Positions 24,467 to 28,395 of a stretch of DNA of 28,395 bases are shown piece after piece. A program made the position numbers and the translations under genes. A model generated the notes under the pieces. That model saw nothing but the letters and a program-made list of their open reading frames with translations, ran no database searches and was not told the DNA's origin. The DNA comes from Dehalococcoidia bacterium UBA6627 (GTDB lineage Bacteria > Chloroflexota > Dehalococcoidia > UBA2979), in contig DKLZ01000021.1 of assembly GCA_002455955.1 (NCBI GenBank), forward strand, positions 1-28,395. Direction: 5' to 3'. Numbering within the stretch: position 1 is the first letter of the stretch; each line of letters begins with the position of its first letter.

Positions 24467-25477
24467 ATGCGCTATCGCACCATTGCGGGAACGGACATCA
24501 ATGTGTCCGAAATCGGTTTTGGTGTTTGGACCCTCACGGCCGGTTGGTGGGGTGAATACTCAGACGAAGATGCCGCACAAATGCTGCGTGATGCCTATGA
24601 CCAGGGCATCAATTTCATTGACACAGCAGATACATATGGAAATGGCAGGGGTGAACGAATCATCGCTAGCGCCTTCCCAGGTGCTGAGCGCGAAAAGATC
24701 GTGCTAAGCACGAAATTCGGCTATGACTGGGAATCCGTCGACCGCTCTTCGAAAGACCATCAGCCTGCCGAACATTGCTTCGAACCCGATTTTGTCGAAC
24801 GTGCATTGAATAATTCTCTCGATCGTATGGGAACTGATTACATCGATCTCTGGCAACTGCACAACGTGCGGATGGAGCACCTCCTCCGCGACGACCTATG
24901 GACGCTGATCGACCGCGTTCGATCAGACGGTAAGGTCCGCTCAGTAGGCGTTGCTCTTGGACCAGCTATAGGCTGGCTTGATGAAGGACTCTACGCTCTT
25001 AAAAACTTACCGATTGAGATAGTGCACATGATCTATAACGCCCTTGAACTCGACCCAGGACGAGAGCTCATCGCTGCTGCAAGAGAAACCAACAAGTCAT
25101 TACTCGTCCGAGTCCCTCATTCTTCGGGAATGCTCGAGGGCAAGTACACATTAGAAACAACATTCGGTCCGAACGATCACCGCAAACACCGACCACGAGC
25201 GTGGCTTGTGAACGGTCTAAAAAAAATTGAGCAGCTTGAATTTCTAACAGCTTCCGGTGAACGGTCGTTGAGTGATGCGGCTCTGCGCTACGTTCTGCGA
25301 GCACCTCAGGTTGTAAGCGCCTTACCGAACATCTACAACCGAGAACAGCTAGATGAGTTTGCCCGTGCTGTAACCACTCCTGACATTACCGATGACGAGG
25401 CAACTCGCATCGAAGAGTTATTTGAAACGAATTACGGACTAGCACGCGAACGTGAAGCAGGACTTGCTAGTCGATGA
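24467..25477 (+). CDS. Aldo/keto reductase
   Basis: 336 residues from the ATG at 24467, chosen because GAGGAG (24454-24459) lies seven bases upstream; the reading frame stays open 20 codons further up, but that part looks like leader. It is a TIM-barrel NADPH-dependent oxidoreductase. The catalytic tetrad is visible: Asp52 and Tyr57 in IDTADTYG, Lys83 in STKFGYD, and His132 in LWQLHN. It is closest to the YghZ/Gcy-like branch of general AKRs; the substrate is unknown. Its TGA overlaps the ATG of the HemQ-family gene by four bases, so it is co-translated with the heme genes. That coupling is the only hint of a role in that pathway. Confidence 0.92.
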   Translation: MRYRTIAGTDINVSEIGFGVWTLTAGWWGEYSDEDAAQMLRDAYDQGINFIDTADTYGNGRGERIIASAFPGAEREKIVLSTKFGYDWESVDRSSKDHQPAEHCFEPDFVERALNNSLDRMGTDYIDLWQLHNVRMEHLLRDDLWTLIDRVRSDGKVRSVGVALGPAIGWLDEGLYALKNLPIEIVHMIYNALELDPGRELIAAARETNKSLLVRVPHSSGMLEGKYTLETTFGPNDHRKHRPRAWLVNGLKKIEQLEFLTASGERSLSDAALRYVLRAPQVVSALPNIYNREQLDEFARAVTTPDITDDEATRIEELFETNYGLAREREAGLASR

Positions 25478-26382
25478 CCACCGACCATTTAACAAGCAAA
25501 GACCGCAACGGGACCAACGCAAACACAAAGCGCGAAGGAGACCTTCGGCCACCATGGGCGCAAAAAGCTTCGAACACACCAACACGACCCCAGTCTTGGC
25601 ATGGTAAACAGTTCGTCAAGTTCAGCTTCTTTCGAGTTCGAGACAACGTACGAGCAATGGAACGAGAAGACCGCCAACAACTCGGCACTCAGCTTTCACA
25701 GCTATTAGTAGAGTCAAACGAGCGCATGCTCACTCGTGTCTACTCGACAATCGGATCGCGCGGAGACTGCGATTTCTTGGTCTGGCAAGTTGCAGACAAC
25801 CTTGATCTGATCATGGATTGGCATTCAGAAGTACTCGACACAAAGCTCGGCTGGGCACTCGAGCGACCTCACTCCTTTCTTTCGATGACAATGCGATCGC
25901 AATACAAAAATCAGTACACACCGGGAAGCGAACAACGCGACCGCTTTCGCGCAGATGGCGGCACGAACGACTGGTTGTTCGTCTATCCCATGGCAAAAAT
26001 CAAAGACTGGTACCAATCCTCATCCACTCGCAGAAACAAGGTGATGGCGGAGCATATCGCCATCGGCCACGCATACCCTGAGATTAAAATCAATACCACC
26101 TACTCATACGGGTTGGACGATCAGGAATTTGTTGTCGCATTCGAGGGTGATTCACCTGGACAATTCTTAGCCCTTGTGAAGGATCTAAGAACATCCCAAT
26201 CAACTTCATTCACTGAATTCGACACACCCATGTTTACTTGCCGCCGTATGGAGATAGGTGAACTAATAGATCAAGTCGGACTAGGCACAGGGGTCCGTGT
26301 GCGAAAACCGTCTACAGCATCCTCCGAAGCAACGGCAACTTCTCCGCCTTCCGACACCAAACAGACAAAGACAGGCACATGA
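25474..26382 (+). CDS. hemQ: Chlorite-dismutase-family heme protein, probable coproheme decarboxylase
   Basis: 302 residues, longer than usual because of a ~45-residue polar N-terminus. The family core is clear: FSFFRVR, RPHSFLSM, LFVYPMAK (Tyr171, the position of the catalytic Tyr of coproheme decarboxylase), DWYQSSSTRRNKVMAEH (His194, expected heme ligand) and TTYSYGLDDQEFVVAFE. At the position where chlorite dismutases have an Arg, counting back from GLDD, this protein has Ile206, which argues against chlorite dismutase. HemQ/ChdC removes two carboxyl groups from coproheme to give heme b. ATGA overlaps join it to the AKR gene before and the siroheme-decarboxylase gene after. A downstream Pro/Thr/Lys-rich tail is probably disordered. 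Confidence 0.85.
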   Translation: MTTDHLTSKDRNGTNANTKREGDLRPPWAQKASNTPTRPQSWHGKQFVKFSFFRVRDNVRAMEREDRQQLGTQLSQLLVESNERMLTRVYSTIGSRGDCDFLVWQVADNLDLIMDWHSEVLDTKLGWALERPHSFLSMTMRSQYKNQYTPGSEQRDRFRADGGTNDWLFVYPMAKIKDWYQSSSTRRNKVMAEHIAIGHAYPEIKINTTYSYGLDDQEFVVAFEGDSPGQFLALVKDLRTSQSTSFTEFDTPMFTCRRMEIGELIDQVGLGTGVRVRKPSTASSEATATSPPSDTKQTKTGT

Positions 26383-27539
26383 CTACTACGTCACCAATTC
26401 CGGTCACGATCGACGACCCCACAAACGTCGCAATACTTAGCATTTCCGAAGATCAATTACAGGGCTTCCATCCCGACCCTTTCGGTGAAATTGCGCGCCG
26501 GTCGGGTATCAAACTCCCAGTCGTCCTAGAACACATCCGTGCAATGCTCGAAGCAGGCACTATTCGCCGTGTTCGGCAAACAATGATCACTACTAGTCTC
26601 GCCAAGGGTTCATTAGTAGCTTGGAAAGTGCCCGAGAAACTTCTCGCGGAAGCGTTCGACTACATGTTCGAACAGGACCCTTTTTCCGGTCATGTGGTTA
26701 TTCGCACAACGGATTCCGTGAGTGCAGGATCGCAGTATCGACTCTGGACAACTCTTAAGGTTCCGCCACTCTTCTCGATTGAGGCTCACGCACGTTATCT
26801 CGCCAAGCAGGTTGGGGCAGACGCATTCAGGTTGATGCCCGCGAAAAAACTTTTCGCTCTAGGAGTCGGTCATACTCGTCGCCGTGAAATTGAACCCGGT
26901 GCTCGTAGCGAGCAACTCGGTCGTGTAATTGACACTGACGTAATCCCACTCAGCGAACCGGAATGGCACGTCATGGAGGTGCTCAAGCGTGAGTTCACGC
27001 CATCCGAAATAATTGCAAATCCATGGGTACCGCGAGCCAAGGAAGCAGGCGTCACCCTAAATGACTTCCTTTCCACCGCAACCGAACTTCAAAACAAAGG
27101 AGTAATCGGACGCTTCGCAACTTTTTTGGAACACGTGAAGCCTGTTGCCAACGGGCAACGAGTAACCCGTTACAACGCTCTCTTTCACTGGGCGGTACCA
27201 CCGGGACAAGAACTCGAAGCTGGGCGTCAAGTTGGACGCCATCACATTATGACTCATGCCTACTGGCGCGAGGGAGGTGACGAATTTCGCAATGTCAACG
27301 TTATGGGAGTCGCTCACGGTACTGACAAGAACCGTGTCCTTGAACACAAGGCTGCAATCGACGGTCACCTGAAAAAGTGCGGTATAGCCATTGGCTACAC
27401 GAACGTCTTCTGGGGTGGGCGTAGCGAGATCAAGCCATCGGAGATTTCACCAAAAGCCTACCGAACATGGTGCGATTCAGTCGGACTTGATCCCGAAACA
27501 ATGCTCGATCCAAAAGAAGAATCAGCGGACAGAGATTAA
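26379..27539 (+). CDS. ahbAB: Fused AhbA-AhbB-type siroheme decarboxylase
   Basis: 386 residues made of two tandem Lrp/AsnC-like units, each a winged helix followed by an alpha/beta domain (about residues 12-170 and 185-365). Matching landmarks are GTIRRVRQTM with LVAWKVPE in the first half, and GVIGRFATFLEH, HHIMTHAYWRE and VNVMGVAHG in the second. These correspond to the IRRFGA and SHCY-R motifs of AhbA/AhbB, which together decarboxylate siroheme to 12,18-didecarboxysiroheme. Usually they are two separate proteins forming a heterodimer. The motifs are degenerate, so a relative with other substrates, or a transcription factor, cannot be excluded, but the neighbours (HemQ family, SirC, HemA) favour the enzyme. 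The start overlaps the previous stop. Confidence 0.78.
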   Translation: MTTTSPIPVTIDDPTNVAILSISEDQLQGFHPDPFGEIARRSGIKLPVVLEHIRAMLEAGTIRRVRQTMITTSLAKGSLVAWKVPEKLLAEAFDYMFEQDPFSGHVVIRTTDSVSAGSQYRLWTTLKVPPLFSIEAHARYLAKQVGADAFRLMPAKKLFALGVGHTRRREIEPGARSEQLGRVIDTDVIPLSEPEWHVMEVLKREFTPSEIIANPWVPRAKEAGVTLNDFLSTATELQNKGVIGRFATFLEHVKPVANGQRVTRYNALFHWAVPPGQELEAGRQVGRHHIMTHAYWREGGDEFRNVNVMGVAHGTDKNRVLEHKAAIDGHLKKCGIAIGYTNVFWGGRSEIKPSEISPKAYRTWCDSVGLDPETMLDPKEESADRD

Positions 27540-27545
27540 CTCCTG

Positions 27546-28286
27546 ATGGGTTATTATCCCGTGTTTTGGGAGATGAGCGATCGTCCAGTGCTGCTGGTAG
27601 GTGGCGGTAACGTTGCCGACGAGAAGGTACATAAGCTCGTGGATGCTGGTGCAAACGTCACAATCATCGCACCCGAACTAATCGCTCAGGTTAGTCAGTA
27701 CGTCAAAGATGGTCGTGCAACCTGGATTAAACGCTCCTTTGAGCCTGGAGATACTCAAGGCTACGAAATAGTAATGGTCGCAACCGATGACGGTACGATT
27801 AACAAACAGGTTGCCAACGAAGCTCGCGCACGCGGTATATGGGTTAACGCTGCGGATGACGTTAACAACTGCGATTTCATCCTGCCATCGCTCGCAAAAC
27901 GCGGGAACATCGCTATCGCTACCTCAACCGGTGGGACTAGCCCTGCTCTGGCACGTTGGCTCCGTGAACAAATGGAAGAGTTCCTCTCCGAAGATGTCGA
28001 ACTACTCGGCGATCTGCTCGCAGAGATCCGTGTCCTTGTTCGCCAGCGTGACCGCCAGTGCGCCGACAACTGTGAACTCACTCGCACTCCGCCACCACTG
28101 CTCTGCAAACAATGCCCGAATAGAATCCCGGCTGATAGTTGGCAGGAAGCAATCAACAAGATTCAGGAGTCGTCGCTCGCATCAGGTTACGAACAGGCAA
28201 AGTCTGAAATGATCAATATTCTCGGAATCAGCAAACCGCTGAAGAACCGGTCGGACAAAGCAATTCACACCACAGGCGGAGGTTAG
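27546..28286 (+). CDS. sirC: Precorrin-2 dehydrogenase / sirohydrochlorin ferrochelatase
   Basis: 246 residues. It corresponds to the N-terminal CysG/Met8 module that oxidises precorrin-2 with NAD and inserts iron to make siroheme; the methyltransferase half of CysG is absent. Seen are YYPVFWEM, VLLVGGGNVADEK (NAD-binding Rossmann turn), IVMVATDD, VNAADDVNNCDFILPS (with the conserved Asp) and STGGTSPALARWLRE. Near the C-terminus there is an unusual Cys set, C-x3-C-x10-C-x2-C (Cys172, Cys176, Cys187, Cys190), that could bind a metal. It begins six bases after the preceding stop and ends two bases before the hemA start, consistent with one operon. Confidence 0.92.
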   Translation: MGYYPVFWEMSDRPVLLVGGGNVADEKVHKLVDAGANVTIIAPELIAQVSQYVKDGRATWIKRSFEPGDTQGYEIVMVATDDGTINKQVANEARARGIWVNAADDVNNCDFILPSLAKRGNIAIATSTGGTSPALARWLREQMEEFLSEDVELLGDLLAEIRVLVRQRDRQCADNCELTRTPPPLLCKQCPNRIPADSWQEAINKIQESSLASGYEQAKSEMINILGISKPLKNRSDKAIHTTGGG

Positions 28287-28288
28287 GA

Positions 28289-28395
28289 ATGCTCACCCTC
28301 GCAACGATAAGCCATCACACAGCTCCAATCGCCATCCGTGAACGTCTCGGGATTGCTACAGATGATCTTAATTCCGTGCTTGAGCGAGCTCAGTT
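28289..28395 (+). CDS. hemA: Glutamyl-tRNA reductase, 5' part only
   Basis: Only the first 35 codons are in the window; the gene runs off the right edge. The translated start LTLATISHHTAPIAIRERLG matches the N-terminal glutamate-tRNA reductase motif (GLNHKTAPVEIRE in well-known members). GGAGG at 28278-28282 lies six bases before the ATG. It makes glutamate-1-semialdehyde, the first committed compound of tetrapyrrole synthesis, so it heads the precursor supply for the siroheme and heme genes just upstream. Confidence 0.9.
   Translation, partial: MLTLATISHHTAPIAIRERLGIATDDLNSVLERAQ

Noticed and set aside
25474..26382. True chlorite dismutase
   Set aside because: Ile at the expected Arg position and the heme-biosynthesis neighbours favour coproheme decarboxylase.

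Overview
The window looks like a chromosomal segment of a bacterium with about half G+C by eye, densely packed with ATGA/GTGA stop-start overlaps. No single gene fixes the taxon. The combination of an archaeal-style NurA-HerA-Mre11-Rad50 operon, a siroheme-dependent (Ahb) heme pathway with a chlorite-dismutase-family protein, a three-subunit formate dehydrogenase, and scattered Gfo/Idh, SDR, aldo-keto reductase and class III aminotransferase genes fits Chloroflexota (Dehalococcoidia / SAR202-like) best. That placement is inference, not proof. No tRNA, rRNA, CRISPR array, insertion sequence or prophage was found.

Layout. (1) 10-6982, plus strand: nurA, herA, sbcD (mre11) and sbcC (rad50), overlapping or nearly so, form one DNA-end-processing operon. 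(2) 7070-12719, plus: a MOSC-domain protein, then NuoE-like, NuoF-like and formate dehydrogenase alpha genes, which together should form a soluble NAD-linked formate dehydrogenase. (3) 12816-14361, minus: a small holin-like membrane protein and a Gfo/Idh/MocA oxidoreductase. (4) 14778-15953, plus: a stand-alone recF. (5) 18253-21310 region, minus: a 3D/RlpA-like membrane protein, an XRE regulator, and a MoxR-type AAA+ ATPase paired with a long VWA protein. (6) 21492-22838, minus: a HemL-like aminotransferase, divergent from pterin dehydratase (phhB) and an SDR protein whose catalytic residues are replaced. (7) 24467 to the right edge, plus: aldo/keto reductase, HemQ/Cld-family protein, a fused AhbA-AhbB-type siroheme decarboxylase, precorrin-2 dehydrogenase/ferrochelatase and the start of hemA.

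The most interesting part is region 7. HemA feeds the tetrapyrrole pathway, SirC makes siroheme, and the double Lrp-like protein should decarboxylate siroheme. The translationally coupled HemQ-family protein could then finish heme b from coproheme, in the place usually taken by the radical-SAM enzyme AhbD. This would be a hybrid of the siroheme-dependent and coproporphyrin-dependent heme routes. The intervening step (AhbC) is not in the window.

Other points worth attention are the non-canonical HerA P-loop, a formate dehydrogenase alpha subunit without the usual His-Cys3 cluster motif, a Cys4 motif in SirC, and several palindromes near the XRE/MoxR genes.
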